Of a stretch of DNA of 64,000 bases, positions 43,987 through 53,341 are shown in pieces (within the stretch, counting starts at the first letter, position 1; every line of letters starts with the position of its first letter). The stretch comes from Rhizobium leguminosarum (GTDB taxonomy: Bacteria > Pseudomonadota > Alphaproteobacteria > Rhizobiales > Rhizobiaceae). The notes beneath the pieces are model-generated. The model had not been told where the DNA came from. It ran no database searches and saw only the letters and a program-made list of their open reading frames with translations. The position numbers were made by a program, and so were the translations under genes. The stretch is taken from NCBI RefSeq assembly GCF_002953715.1, contig NZ_CP025012.1, positions 1,116,001 to 1,180,000 on the forward strand, read 5' to 3'.

Positions 43987-44591
43987 GATACCATCCCCCG
44001 CTCGGCCTCGATCGCCGCGAAGCGCTCGCAGAACAGCCGCTGCGCTTCGATCGCCGGCAGGGGTTCGATCATCAGCATGTCCTTGCTGATGCCGCGCGGC
44101 TGGCCGAAGAATTTCTGTGCCTCGGCGGGTGTGAAACCGGCAAGCACGGTCGCTTCGAAATAAGCGGCGATCGTGTCGGCCTTCTTGATTCGGTCCTTGA
44201 GGTCGCGCGAGGGATGCGGCGGCAGACCGAAGCGCAGGTGCACGGCGGCTTCCAGCCGCTTTTCCACCGTCTTGTAACCGCCGCCGACCACCGATTTGAA
44301 CGGCGAGATCATGTCGCCGATCACATATTCGGGTGCGTCGTGCAGCAGCGCCATCAGGCATTCCTGCGGCCGCGCATCGTTGAAGCGACGGAAGATATCC
44401 TCGACGACGAGACTGTGCTGGGCCACCGAAAAAGCATGATCGCCGGAGGTCTGGCCGTTCCATCGGGCAACCCGCGCAAGCCCATGGGCGATGTCGATAA
44501 GTTCGACATCGAGCGGCGAGGGGTCGAGCAGGTCGAGCCTGCGCCCGGACAGCATGCGTTGCCAGGCACGCGGAGCTTTCGTCGTTGTCAC
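43983..44591 (-). CDS. HD-family (YfbR-like) nucleotidase
   Basis: A 202-residue HD phosphohydrolase of the YfbR type, which removes phosphate from deoxynucleoside monophosphates. Metal residues: SGDHAFSVAQHSLVV near residue 48, LLHDAPEYVIGDMISPF near 80-96 and KKADTIAAYFEA near 135. The start is the GTG at 44591, overlapping the ygfZ stop as GTGA; a longer ATG start at 44636 would run far into ygfZ. Position between ygfZ and a phosphatase gene with overlaps on both sides implies fixed stoichiometry. Confidence 0.85.
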   Translation of the reverse strand: MTTTKAPRAWQRMLSGRRLDLLDPSPLDVELIDIAHGLARVARWNGQTSGDHAFSVAQHSLVVEDIFRRFNDARPQECLMALLHDAPEYVIGDMISPFKSVVGGGYKTVEKRLEAAVHLRFGLPPHPSRDLKDRIKKADTIAAYFEATVLAGFTPAEAQKFFGQPRGISKDMLMIEPLPAIEAQRLFCERFAAIEAERGMVS

Positions 44592-45466
44592 GCGCTGGCC
44601 TCGTCGCCGCTTGTGGGAAAGACAAGGCCGGACCATGCTGGCAGGACGAGGGAAACGGGCGTTTCACCGGCGAGCAGCGGCGTGCCTGCCGCCATCGCGG
44701 CGCCGGCGCGGTCGATGCGCACGATCGCAAGGCCGTTGCCGCCTTCGACAGAGCCGAGCGTTCCCACAGGCTTGCCGCTAGCGGTGATCTCAGTCCCGGT
44801 CTCCGGCAGGGCTGTCGCGGCGGACACCGTCACGACGCGCCGGCGCGCGGTGCCGCGGTGCTGCATGCGCGAGACGACCTCCTGGCCGACATAGCAGCCT
44901 TTCCTGAAGGAGAGGCCGCCGTTGAAATCCATCAGCACGTCATGCGGGAAGGCGTCCTGCAGGGCGAAGTCCGATCCTGATGTGACGATGCCGTGGCTGA
45001 TGCGCAGCGCGTCGTAGAGCGCTTCTTTGCCATCGCCGTGTCTTCCTGCCCGACGGGTCAGCGTGACGCCCGCCTTGGCGAAGCGGCTGTCTCGGACGCC
45101 TTGGCTGTCCCGGACGCCCTCGGCATCCTCGCCCCAGGAAACGGTGACGCCGTCTTCGGTGCCTGGCGCAAGTGTGACGGCGGCGCGCAGCTTGTACATT
45201 GTCAGCCGCTTCAGCAGGCCGTCGCGCTGGCCGGCCTCGGTTTCGATCATGTAGCCGTCGCCGTCCTGCCAGATCATGAAGTCGAACAGGATCTTGCCCT
45301 GCGGCGTCAAGAGTGCCCCGGGCCGCGCCTCGTCGGCGCCGAGTGAGGTGATATCGGTAGTGATCAGGTTCTGCAGGAAGGATTGGGCTTCCGCGCCGCT
45401 GACAAGGAGCAATGAGCGGTCTTTCAGGAATACGGCTGGCATGGCGGAACCTGTCGCGTTGGTCAT
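44588..45466 (-). CDS. ygfZ: folate-dependent iron-sulphur repair protein YgfZ
   Basis: A 292-residue GcvT-like protein of the YgfZ/IBA57 family, which uses tetrahydrofolate to help maintain certain Fe-S enzymes. The diagnostic motif KGCYVGQEVVSRMQHRG lies near residues 190-206, with the essential cysteine present; the N-terminal half opens VFLKDRSLLLVSGAEAQSFLQ. It leads a three-gene minus-strand unit in which both following genes start within its or each other's stop codon. Confidence 0.93.
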   Translation of the reverse strand: MTNATGSAMPAVFLKDRSLLLVSGAEAQSFLQNLITTDITSLGADEARPGALLTPQGKILFDFMIWQDGDGYMIETEAGQRDGLLKRLTMYKLRAAVTLAPGTEDGVTVSWGEDAEGVRDSQGVRDSRFAKAGVTLTRRAGRHGDGKEALYDALRISHGIVTSGSDFALQDAFPHDVLMDFNGGLSFRKGCYVGQEVVSRMQHRGTARRRVVTVSAATALPETGTEITASGKPVGTLGSVEGGNGLAIVRIDRAGAAMAAGTPLLAGETPVSLVLPAWSGLVFPTSGDEASA

Positions 45467-45540
45467 CGCTCAGAGGTATGTCTTCATGAGGTGGATCGCA
45501 AGCGCCATGCGAAACGTGAAAAGCGCAGGCGAGACGGGCA

Positions 45541-46293
45541 TCAATCGCCCGCTGTGAAGAATTTCCATTTGCCCTGAGGCGTAATGCCGAGGCGGTAGAA
45601 ATTATATCCGCCGAACTCCTGCATGTCGGAGAGATCGCCGGCCGTGACGATGCGCAGCAGCTCGACGCGCTCCGGCGGCGTCAGCGACTTCAGGTCCTTC
45701 TCGGCAAAATAGGGCCAGACATACATGTCGTCTGCTGTGCCCTGGCCGACATGCACGAAGCCGGTCGAGACGATATCGAGCATAATGGCAAGGATCTCGT
45801 CGCCATCAGGATCGCCCGACAGATCCTTCAGCGTGCCGATCGGATCGTCGGTCGGTTCGCCCACAGTCACCTGTGTCTGGTCGGCGCCGGTGCCCATCAG
45901 TGGCCGCAGCCGTTCGAGATCGCCGGAGGCGGCCGCTTCGACGATCTGCTCGCGCATCTTGCGAACCGGTTCTGGAACCTTGCTGATGTCGTAGATCACC
46001 TCGACGGGCTTGGAATTATCCTGGGCGCCGGGCGTCTTGTCGACACCCTGATTGTTCTGGCTGTTGACCAGCGGATCGGCCATGGGAACGCCGGGAGTGG
46101 TCTGCGGCTGGCTCTGTCCCTGAGCGCTTCCCTGTGCGGGCGGCGTCTCGTTGGCCGCCTGGCCGGGGATGTTGTGCAGTTCGGAAAGCGCGTAGGCTGC
46201 CGGCGCAAGGAAAACATTGCCGGCCGCGAGGCTGAACGCAAGCAGCACCGGCGCGAGCGAAATTCGCGAAACTTTCTCTTTACCGGTGTGCAT
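45541..46293 (-). CDS. secreted hypothetical protein
   Basis: A 250-residue protein with a signal peptide (residues about 1-37, hydrophobic core LAPVLLAFSLAAGNVFLAP, cleavage after AYA). A Pro/Gln/Asn-rich linker (residues 50-95) leads to a folded C-terminal half containing PVRKMREQIVEAAASGDLERL and PYFAEKDLKSLTPPERVELL. I do not recognise a named family beyond its likely conservation in Rhizobiales. Probably periplasmic. The small gene at 46312 lies just upstream on the same strand. Confidence 0.75.
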   Translation of the reverse strand: MHTGKEKVSRISLAPVLLAFSLAAGNVFLAPAAYALSELHNIPGQAANETPPAQGSAQGQSQPQTTPGVPMADPLVNSQNNQGVDKTPGAQDNSKPVEVIYDISKVPEPVRKMREQIVEAAASGDLERLRPLMGTGADQTQVTVGEPTDDPIGTLKDLSGDPDGDEILAIMLDIVSTGFVHVGQGTADDMYVWPYFAEKDLKSLTPPERVELLRIVTAGDLSDMQEFGGYNFYRLGITPQGKWKFFTAGD

Positions 46294-46311
46294 CAAACTC
46301 TCTGATAATAA

Positions 46312-46569
46312 TTATTGCAGGGTGCGGTTCGCTGAGAATTCGCCGGCAAGCATGCGCTCACGCAGCGAATCCAGCAGGGCTTCGGCGCTCTTTTCCCCAT
46401 GCAATCTGATCGTCTCGCGCAGCGCATGTGCAATGGCGGCATCAGCGATGATTTCAGGCTCAATCCCGTCGGCCATGCCGTCGGCCCAAGCCTCGTTCTG
46501 GTACTCCAGAGCTGCCTGCATCTTTTCGTGGACGATCATGTCGTCGATGTCGTTGAGGCTTGCTTCCAT
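46312..46569 (-). CDS. small acidic hypothetical protein
   Basis: An 85-residue acidic helical protein (MEASLNDIDDMIVHEKMQ, ALEYQNEAWADGMADGIEPE, then LHGEKSAEALLDSLRERM). No family is recognised. GAGGA seven bases before the ATG at 46569 supports this start. It ends 18 bases before the secreted protein at 46293 begins, so the pair may be an operon. Confidence 0.65.
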   Translation of the reverse strand: MEASLNDIDDMIVHEKMQAALEYQNEAWADGMADGIEPEIIADAAIAHALRETIRLHGEKSAEALLDSLRERMLAGEFSANRTLQ

Positions 46570-46672
46570 TGTCTTTTCCTCAGAACTTCTCATGTCTTAC
46601 TGCACCGTTAACAACACTAACAGCCTTTTCCCAAAACGACACGTCCGCATGCGAAAACAGGTTAATTAAACG

Positions 46673-47092
46673 TCAATTTCCAAAGCGCGAGGTAATTTCT
46701 GTGGCAAGTGTTGCACCTTCGTTACGGTAGCGCTCTTCTGCCACGATGGCCGCCGGGGTGCAATCCGTATAGACCGAGGCGAAGGCGCGATAGCCGCGAT
46801 TGAAGGCCGCTGTGAGCTTTTCCTTGCGCAACTGCTCGTTGCCAGTCTCCGAATCGAGCAGCTGCTGCATGCCGTTTCGCCACTCGTCGCCGCCAGGCGC
46901 CTTGCAGAGCGTTCTGAGATAATGCACGGAACCCAGCACCTCGGCGAACCGCGCCAGCTTGTCGTCATAGGGCACGTTCACGATCGGCGGCGCAATCTGC
47001 TCCTCCTGTGGAGCCGGCGTATTCTTGCCCTGCGCCATCGTGGGGCCGGCGAGCACGAGCAGGGACAGAAAAACGCGTCGAACGGGAATCAT
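46673..47092 (-). CDS. TIGR02301-family secreted protein
   Basis: A 139-residue protein with a signal peptide (MIPVRRVFLSLLVLAGPTMA) and the conserved body of TIGR02301: PYDDKLARFAEVLGSVHYLR, LCKAPGGDEWR, then FNRGYRAFASVYTDCTPAA with a pair of cysteines likely bridged in the periplasm. Function unknown. An ATG at 47116 would add eight residues; 47092 gives the better signal peptide. The Nudix gene lies 58 bases upstream on the same strand. Confidence 0.85.
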   Translation of the reverse strand: MIPVRRVFLSLLVLAGPTMAQGKNTPAPQEEQIAPPIVNVPYDDKLARFAEVLGSVHYLRTLCKAPGGDEWRNGMQQLLDSETGNEQLRKEKLTAAFNRGYRAFASVYTDCTPAAIVAEERYRNEGATLATEITSRFGN

Positions 47093-47150
47093 GCTCGTAG
47101 TTGATACGCTCAGCATGACGGCAACAAGGCTTACTTGAAAGTTTCCACGT

Positions 47151-47567
47151 CTATTCGCCGCCCGCCAGCCGCTCAGCGCATTCAAGTACGCTCTGCGGCA
47201 CGGGCAGCCGCCGGATTTCCTCCACCGTGTACCAACCGAGGGCGGCCGCATCGTCGGCGGCTTCCGCCACCGCGTCCCGATCCGCATCGACGCGGAAGAC
47301 CGACAGCAGGAAATGGCTGTTGACGCTGCCGTCGGCCGCATGCGTCTTCAGGTCGTAGGTCGAAAACAGCCGCGGATTCCGTGCCGAAATGCCGGTCTCT
47401 TCATGGAATTCACGCAATGCCGTTTGCTCCGGCGTTTCTCCAGGCTCGGCGCGCCCGCCGGGAAAGGCGTACATGTCGGCGGAAGGCGGGTTGCGGCGCA
47501 ACACCAGCAGGAATCGTCCGTCGCGTTCGAGAATGGCGGCGGAGCCGGGTTTGGCAGTGGAGATCAT
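47151..47567 (-). CDS. Nudix hydrolase
   Basis: A 138-residue pyrophosphohydrolase with a complete Nudix box near residues 37-59: GGRAEPGETPEQTALREF followed by HEETGI, including the metal-binding REFHEE core. The N-terminal AAILERDGRFLLVLRRNPPS is typical of ADP-ribose or nucleotide-cleaning members. Substrate not predictable. It diverges from ynfA. Confidence 0.9.
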   Translation of the reverse strand: MISTAKPGSAAILERDGRFLLVLRRNPPSADMYAFPGGRAEPGETPEQTALREFHEETGISARNPRLFSTYDLKTHAADGSVNSHFLLSVFRVDADRDAVAEAADDAAALGWYTVEEIRRLPVPQSVLECAERLAGGE

Positions 47568-47639
47568 CGGAGGCTGCTCTTGCTGTGATGGCTCATCTTA
47601 TCGGAGGAATAGTGCGACGAGGATTCGAAAGGTGCTTCC

Positions 47640-47960
47640 GTGACCTACATCATCTTTGCGTTTGCTGCCCTCTTCGAGATCGCCGGCTGCTTTGCCTTCT
47701 GGGCATGGCTGAAGCTCGAAAAGCCTGTCTGGTTGCTGGCACCGGGCATGGTCTTCCTGGCGCTTTTCGCCTGGCTTCTGACGCTGGTGCCGAGCGAGGC
47801 TGCCGGCCGTACCTTCGCGGCCTATGGCGGCATTTATATCCTTGCCTCGCTGCTCTGGCTGTGGCTGGTCGAAGCCCGAGTGCCTGATCGTTACGATATC
47901 GGCGGCGCGCTGATCTGCCTTGCCGGCGCCAGCCTCATCCTCTTCGCGCCGAGAGGCTGA
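47640..47960 (+). CDS. YnfA/UPF0060 small membrane protein
   Basis: A 106-residue inner-membrane protein with four helices, YnfA family ([20 protein letters not shown], then [20 protein letters not shown] and [19 protein letters not shown]). Distant from SMR exporters; some members give modest drug tolerance. It precedes the SRAP gene by 42 bases on the same strand. Confidence 0.93.
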   Translation: MTYIIFAFAALFEIAGCFAFWAWLKLEKPVWLLAPGMVFLALFAWLLTLVPSEAAGRTFAAYGGIYILASLLWLWLVEARVPDRYDIGGALICLAGASLILFAPRG

Positions 47961-48002
47961 GGCGTCTTGACCGGATGCCAAGCGGGGTGCAAAGACAGGC
48001 CG

Positions 48003-48767
48003 ATGTGTGGACGTTTCGCCCTGACAATCTCCAGCGCCGACCTGCGCGACGTCTTCTCCGGTCTCGATCTCGACGATTTTCCGGCGCGCTACAACATCGC
48101 GCCGACGCAACCGATCCTCGTCGTCATATCAGGCGAGGGCAGGGAGCAGGGCAGCAATTTGGCCGACCGGCGCGCCGTGCTCGTGCGCTGGGGCCTCACG
48201 CCGGGTTGGGTCAAGGACCCGAAGGACTTCCCGCTGCTGATCAACGCGCGCTCCGAAACCGCGATCGGCAAAGCCTCTTTCCGCGCAGCCATGCGTCATC
48301 GCCGCGTGCTCATTCCAGCCTCCGGCTTCTATGAATGGCATCGCCCGTCCAAGGAAAGCGGCGAGCGGCCGCAGGCCTACTGGATCAGGCCGCGCCAGGG
48401 TGGGGTCATCGCCTTTGCCGGGTTGATGGAGACATGGTCCTCGGCCGACGGCTCCGAGGTCGATACCGGCGCGATCCTGACGACAGCAGCCAATTCAGCC
48501 ATATCAGCGATCCACGATCGCATGCCTGTCGTCATCAAGCCTGAGGATTTCTCCCGCTGGCTCGATTGCAAGACCCAGGAACCGCGGGGGGTGGCCGACC
48601 TGCTGCTGCCCGTTCAGGACGATTTCTTCGAGGCTGTCCCGGTCTCCGACAAGGTCAACAAGGTCGCCAATATGGGTCCTGACCTGCAGGAGCCGGTCGT
48701 CATCGAAAAGCCGCTGAAGGCGCCCGAGAAGCAAAAGCCAGACGGTGGCCAGCTCAGCTTCTTCTGA
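48003..48767 (+). CDS. SRAP protein (YedK/HMCES), abasic-site DNA-protein crosslinker
   Basis: A 254-residue SOS response-associated peptidase-like protein that shields abasic sites in single-stranded DNA by forming a thiazolidine link through Cys2. Visible: MCGRFALT with Cys2 exposed after Met removal, RYNIAPTQPI with the catalytic asparagine, NARSETA near residue 80, the active-site ASGFYEWHRP glutamate and HDRMPVV histidine. The start at 48003 is dictated by Cys2. Confidence 0.95.
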   Translation: MCGRFALTISSADLRDVFSGLDLDDFPARYNIAPTQPILVVISGEGREQGSNLADRRAVLVRWGLTPGWVKDPKDFPLLINARSETAIGKASFRAAMRHRRVLIPASGFYEWHRPSKESGERPQAYWIRPRQGGVIAFAGLMETWSSADGSEVDTGAILTTAANSAISAIHDRMPVVIKPEDFSRWLDCKTQEPRGVADLLLPVQDDFFEAVPVSDKVNKVANMGPDLQEPVVIEKPLKAPEKQKPDGGQLSFF

Positions 48768-49039
48768 AACGGTATTCGCCGGCTCGCGCTCGGTGCTGTG
48801 TCCGAATCGTTCGTCTGGTTCTTTGGGGTGGTTATGGCGCCGGGTTTCGCCAGACCCGCCGCGGGGCGGGTAGGGACGGCATAATCGGCATCCTCATGGG
48901 ATTCTGGCGATAAGCCTCTTCATTCGCTTCGTCAGCGATGCCTAACGCATGCCACCCAAATGCATGCCGCAGTTTTGGGGATGACGACATGCATGGCCAG
49001 ACTTGAAGCGCCCATGATTCCGATTGGAAGCGCGGCGCT

Positions 49040-49198
49040 TCAAGCGGATTTTTTGACGCTGGTCGGCTTATGCTTCGCCATCAGCGATGCTGCGGCAACA
49101 GCCTTCAGGCCGACGGGGCGATAGTTGGCGGCGAGGTCTGGCTTGGCCGCCTGCTGTTCGCCTGTACTGCTCTTCTTCGAGGTCACGATACTCTCCAT
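49040..49198 (-). CDS. small basic hypothetical protein
   Basis: A 52-residue lysine-rich protein (MESIVTSKKSSTGEQQAA, LAANYRPVGLKAVAAASLMA, HKPTSVKKSA). No named domain; short proteins like it are common in Rhizobium. The start at 49198 has AGGGA about ten bases upstream; longer starts at 49240 or 49273 are possible. It stands alone in a 730-base region otherwise without genes. Confidence 0.5.
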   Translation of the reverse strand: MESIVTSKKSSTGEQQAAKPDLAANYRPVGLKAVAAASLMAKHKPTSVKKSA

Positions 49199-49498
49199 TA
49201 CGTGGTTCTTCCCTAGGCATTTTATAATTTGCTGTTTCGTCATAAATAGCGACAAAACAGAGACGCATCCCATCAGGATTTATAAACGCGCACCATAATT
49301 CGCGAGGCTTAACTGAAGCCTACGTTGGTTAATACTTACTGAAGAGAGCAGTTCCAATAAAAATCCGAAAGCGGTTTTCTGGGGAAAAGCGCGAAACGGT
49401 TTTCACCCGGATAAAGCGCATGCTTTTCCCGGGGATCCGTCAGAACGAAGGGAGAGAAGCATTTCCGTCATTCGAAGAAATCCGGAAATGCTCGGAGG
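49199..49498. other. intergenic region with mosaic repeat
   Basis: The promoter of the small basic protein should lie at its left side. A repeat of the GCGGTTTT type fills 49356-49440. Nothing else is evident. Confidence 0.4.
49356..49440. repeat. mosaic repeat (CGGTTTTC modules)
   Basis: GAAAGCGGTTTTCTGGGGAA, then AAGCGCGAAACGGTTTTCAC and CCGGATAAAGCGCATGCTTT: two CGGTTTTC modules flanked by AAAGCGC elements, related to the copy at 3833. Confidence 0.6.
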
Positions 49499-50344
49499 TC
49501 AGATGTGTCGACCGATATCGTCGTCGCCGATGCCTGGCTCCTCGATCGTCAGCGTCCCGTATTTCCGCCGCCATTTCCGGGCGCCGAAGGGAAGCGATAC
49601 GAGGTAGGCGGCAACGGTGAAGACCATCACTTCCCAGGTGTAGCTCATCAGCAGAGCCACATAGAGCACGACGCCGAGCATCATCGGCAGCACGAGATCG
49701 CGCCGCAAGCGGTTGCCTTCCGATTTGCCCGACCAGACCGGCAGCCGGCTGATCAGCAGGAAGGCGATGAGCACCGTGTAGATCGATGAGAGATAGGCGA
49801 AGGTGCGGTCCGTCGCCAGCCCGAGGAAGCCGAGATAGACCGGCAGCAGCACCAGCATGGCGCCGGCCGGCGCCGGCACGCCGACGAAATATTCCGATTG
49901 CCAGCTCGCCTTGTTTTCGCGTTCGGCCATGACATTGAAGCGAGCAAGGCGAAGCCCGGCGGCGATCGCATAGATCAGGGCGGCAATCCAGCCGAGCGAG
50001 CGCGCCTGGTCGAGCGCGAAGACATAGACGACGAGGGCGGGCGCGACGCCGAAATTGACGATGTCGGCCAGCGAATCCATCTGCGCGCCGAACTTCGAAG
50101 TCGCCTTCATCAGCCGCGCTACGCGCCCGTCTATGCCGTCGAGGAAGGCGGCGAGCAGCACCATGGAGACAGCGAGCTCATAACGATTCTCGAAAGCCAG
50201 CCGGATGCCGGTCAGCCCGGCGCAGATCGCCAGAATGGTGATGAGGTTCGGAAAGACGAGCCGGAGCGGGATTTCGCGCAGACGCGGGCCGCGGGCGGAA
50301 TCATCCGGCCCATTGGGCTCGAAAGGCGGAAAAGGCGTTTCCAT
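49499..50344 (-). CDS. pssA: CDP-diacylglycerol-serine O-phosphatidyltransferase
   Basis: A 281-residue inner-membrane enzyme making phosphatidylserine from CDP-diacylglycerol and serine, the precursor of phosphatidylethanolamine. The CDP-alcohol phosphatidyltransferase motif is complete near residues 75-98: DGRVARLMKATSKFGAQMDS followed by LAD, with eight or so hydrophobic helices. The ATG at 50344 is used; an in-frame TTG at 50356 with AGGA before it is an alternative start. It follows psd, with one mosaic repeat filling the gap. Confidence 0.94.
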   Translation of the reverse strand: METPFPPFEPNGPDDSARGPRLREIPLRLVFPNLITILAICAGLTGIRLAFENRYELAVSMVLLAAFLDGIDGRVARLMKATSKFGAQMDSLADIVNFGVAPALVVYVFALDQARSLGWIAALIYAIAAGLRLARFNVMAERENKASWQSEYFVGVPAPAGAMLVLLPVYLGFLGLATDRTFAYLSSIYTVLIAFLLISRLPVWSGKSEGNRLRRDLVLPMMLGVVLYVALLMSYTWEVMVFTVAAYLVSLPFGARKWRRKYGTLTIEEPGIGDDDIGRHI

Positions 50345-50364
50345 ATCGCGTTCCAATCGTTCCT

Positions 50365-50421
50365 AAAGCAATTCCAGCAAAACTGCGCAGCGGTCGCTTC
50401 CGAGAAAACTGAACCGCTTTA
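50365..50421. repeat. mosaic palindromic repeat in the psd-pssA junction
   Basis: AAAGCAATTCCAGCAAAACT and GCGCAGCGGTCGCTTCCGAG, then AAAACTGAACCGCTTTA. The first 30 bases nearly match the copy at 7793. Its edge supplies the stop codon of psd. Confidence 0.75.
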
Positions 50422-51117
50422 GCTGCGGCGGCTGATGACGGGACCCTTGGCGGAGGCGAATTCGGCGATGACAGTTTCTCCCGCTACCGCCGTCTGGCCG
50501 AGCGAGACGCGTGGTGCGGCACCGGCGGGCAGAAACACATCGAGCCGCGAGCCGAAGCGGATCAGGCCGAAACGTTCGCCGGCATCCAGCGGTTCGTTCG
50601 GATTTGCCCAGCAGAGGATGCGCCGCGCGACGAGGCCGGCGATTTGCACGACGCCGATCTGGCCGTGGCGGGTTTCGATCACCAGCCCGTTGCGCTCATT
50701 GTCCTCGCTCGCCTTGTCGAGCTCGGCGTTGACGAAGCTGCCGGAGCGGTAGTTGATGCTGACGATGCGCCCGCGCATCGGCGCCCGGTTCACATGGCAA
50801 TTGAAGACGTTCATGAAGACCGAGATGCGCAGCATCGGCTCGGAGCCGAGGTTGAGCTCTGCCGGAGGGGTCACCATCTGGATCGCCGAGACCTTGCCGT
50901 CGGCGGGAGAGATCACCAGATCGTCGTCTTGCGGCGTCACGCGCTCGGGATCGCGGAAGAAATAGGCGCACCAGAGCGTGAAGATCATGCCGATCCAGAA
51001 GAGCGGCTCGAAGATCCAGCCCAAGACCAGCGACGCGACGAAGAAGGCGGCAACGAAGGGATAACCCTCCTTGTGCACGGGGACGATCGTGTTGCGAACC
51101 GTGTTGAACAGGCTCAT
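50419..51117 (-). CDS. psd: phosphatidylserine decarboxylase proenzyme
   Basis: A 232-residue short-form Psd that converts phosphatidylserine to phosphatidylethanolamine. Two N-terminal hydrophobic segments anchor it in the membrane; the core includes [29 protein letters not shown] and the self-cleavage site [10 protein letters not shown] near residue 197, where Ser becomes the pyruvoyl group. Psd upstream of pssA is the usual rhizobial order; the pair makes the membrane's PE. The start at 51117 gives the standard length. Confidence 0.95.
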   Translation of the reverse strand: MSLFNTVRNTIVPVHKEGYPFVAAFFVASLVLGWIFEPLFWIGMIFTLWCAYFFRDPERVTPQDDDLVISPADGKVSAIQMVTPPAELNLGSEPMLRISVFMNVFNCHVNRAPMRGRIVSINYRSGSFVNAELDKASEDNERNGLVIETRHGQIGVVQIAGLVARRILCWANPNEPLDAGERFGLIRFGSRLDVFLPAGAAPRVSLGQTAVAGETVIAEFASAKGPVISRRS

Positions 51118-51251
51118 GGCTGCCGGTCTCCTTGCGTTTTCATTTTTGCTGGTTAGCGAAAAACCGTCTCCGGGGCAATGCTGTGGCCTCGGCCCTGGTT
51201 CCCACGGCGCGGTTCTGAACAACAAAAGCCGGCCGGCGTCTGTCTCCCGGC

Positions 51252-53129
51252 TCAGCTTGCCGGAGCAAGCCGCGTTATCACGCCGAGGTCGTCGCTTTCG
51301 CGCACCTGCTTCAGATGTTCCTCTGCCTGTGTCGCTTCGCGCTGGCGGTTCCACATCGAGGCATAAAGGCCGTTTCTTTCGAGGAGGGCGGCATGTGTTC
51401 CGCGCTCGGCGATCTCGCCGCTTTTGAGCACGATGATTTCATCGGCGCCGATCACCGTCGAAAGCCGATGGGCGATAACAAGCGTCGTGCGGTTCTTCGA
51501 AACCAGGTCGAGTGCTTCCTGGATTTCCCGTTCCGTCGTCGTGTCGAGCGCCGACGTCGCCTCGTCGAGGATCAGGATCGGCGGCGCCTTGAGGATGGTG
51601 CGGGCGATCGCCACCCGCTGCTTCTCGCCGCCTGAAAGCTTCAGCCCGCGCTCGCCGACCTTGGTTTCGAAACCCTCGGGCAGCGTTTCGATGAAATGCG
51701 CGATCTGCGCCACCTCGGCGGCTGCAAAGACCTCGCCGTCGCTGGCCGATGTGCGGCCGTAGCGAATGTTGTAGGCGACCGTGTCGTTGAACAGCACCGT
51801 ATCCTGCGGCACCATGCCGATCGCCGTACGCAGGCTCTTCTGCGTCACCGTGCGGATATCCTGGCCGTCGACGGTGATCGCGCCGCTCTGGATATCGTAG
51901 AAACGATAGAGCAGGCGCGACAGCGTCGATTTGCCGGCACCCGACGGGCCGACGACGGCGACCGTCTTGCCTGCCGGCACCTCGAAGGAAATGCCCTTCA
52001 GGATCGGGCGGGCCGGATCGTAGGAGAAGTGCACGTCCTTGAAGGAGATCGCGCCCTGGCCGATCCGAAGCTCCGTCGCATCGGGCGCATCATTGACCTC
52101 GGCCTTCACCTCAAGCAGGTCGAACATCTGCTCGATGTCGGTCAGCCCCTGGCGGATTTCGCGGTAGACGAAGCCGATGAAGTTGAGCGGCACGGAAAGC
52201 TGCAGCAGCATTGAATTGACGAAGACGAAATCGCCGACCGTCTGCTCGCCACGCTGCACGGCCAGGGCCGACAGCACCAGCATGATGGTCGTGCCGATGC
52301 CGAAGATGATGCCCTGGCCGAAGTTCAGCCAGCCGAGCGAGGTCCAGACATCGGTCGCCGCCTTCTCGTAGCGTTCCATCGATTTGTCGAAGCGCTTGGC
52401 CTCCATCTCCTCATTGCCGAAATATTTGACGGTTTCGAAATTGAGGAGGGAGTCGATCGCCTTGGTATTGGCGTCGGTATCGCTGTCGTTCATCGACCGG
52501 CGGATGGCGATGCGCCAGTCGGATGCGCGGATCGTGAACCAGATATAGGCCCAGACGGTAAAGGCGGTAACGGCGAGATAGGAGAAGCCGTAACCCCACC
52601 AGAAGATCACTGCCGTCAGCAGGAATTCGATGACGGTCGGGACCGAATTGAGGATCGTGAAGCGCACGATCGTCTCGATGCCCTTGGTGCCGCGCTCGAT
52701 AATGCGCGAAAGCCCGCCGGTCTTGCGCTCCAGATGGAAGCGCAGGGACAGCTCGTGCATGTGGACGAAGGTCCTGTAGGCGAGCTGGCGCACGGCATGC
52801 TGGCCGACGCTGGCAAAGAGCGCGTCGCGCAGCTGGTTGAGGCCAAGCTGGATCAGCCGGGTGATGTTATAGGCGATCACCAGCGCGATGGCGCCGGCCA
52901 GCAGCGGCGGCACCGAGCCGGCAAGATCCATCCTGCCGTTCAGCGCATCGGTCGACCACTTGAAGAAATAGGGGACGAGCAGCAATACGAATTTGGAGAT
53001 CAGCAGAAAGACCGAAGCCCAGACGACGCGCATCTTGAGGTCTGGCCGGCCGGCCGGCCACATATAGGGCCAGAGGTTGAGAAGCGTCTGCGGCAGGTTG
53101 GATTCCGAGACTGTCTTGCCGTTTGCCAT
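51252..53129 (-). CDS. Atm1-type ABC exporter
   Basis: A 626-residue half-transporter with six membrane helices and an ABC domain. [17 protein letters not shown] in the membrane domain is the hallmark of the Atm1/HMT1 group, which exports glutathione-linked sulphur species or heavy-metal complexes. ATPase motifs: GPSGAGKST near residue 395, [12 protein letters not shown] near 496, [12 protein letters not shown] near 515-526 and the H-loop in VIAHRLST. The start MANGKTV is chosen by family length. It acts as a homodimer in the inner membrane. Confidence 0.93.
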   Translation of the reverse strand: MANGKTVSESNLPQTLLNLWPYMWPAGRPDLKMRVVWASVFLLISKFVLLLVPYFFKWSTDALNGRMDLAGSVPPLLAGAIALVIAYNITRLIQLGLNQLRDALFASVGQHAVRQLAYRTFVHMHELSLRFHLERKTGGLSRIIERGTKGIETIVRFTILNSVPTVIEFLLTAVIFWWGYGFSYLAVTAFTVWAYIWFTIRASDWRIAIRRSMNDSDTDANTKAIDSLLNFETVKYFGNEEMEAKRFDKSMERYEKAATDVWTSLGWLNFGQGIIFGIGTTIMLVLSALAVQRGEQTVGDFVFVNSMLLQLSVPLNFIGFVYREIRQGLTDIEQMFDLLEVKAEVNDAPDATELRIGQGAISFKDVHFSYDPARPILKGISFEVPAGKTVAVVGPSGAGKSTLSRLLYRFYDIQSGAITVDGQDIRTVTQKSLRTAIGMVPQDTVLFNDTVAYNIRYGRTSASDGEVFAAAEVAQIAHFIETLPEGFETKVGERGLKLSGGEKQRVAIARTILKAPPILILDEATSALDTTTEREIQEALDLVSKNRTTLVIAHRLSTVIGADEIIVLKSGEIAERGTHAALLERNGLYASMWNRQREATQAEEHLKQVRESDDLGVITRLAPAS

Positions 53130-53296
53130 GATTGTCTCCAGCCCGGATGGGCTTGCCGCGATTACGGCGATTCGATGCCGGCAAGAGCGCGGAACCGGGA
53201 CGTGCCTGAAAGCGCTTCCCACAACCCGCAGCCGCCACCGCCAGATAGGGTGCCGGGCGGACGAATACAACAATTGCTGGGGTAAGGAAACGACGA

Positions 53297-53321
53297 GGCC
53301 GGGCGCTTATCCCGCCCGGCC
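53297..53321. terminator. GC-rich hairpin after the LysM gene
   Basis: GGCCGGGCG pairs with CGCCCGGCC around CTTATCC. In the minus direction it is followed by TCGTCGTTTCC, so it is at best a modest terminator between the LysM gene and the ABC exporter. Confidence 0.55.
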
Positions 53322-53341
53322 TTGCCGTGTTATTTTACAGC

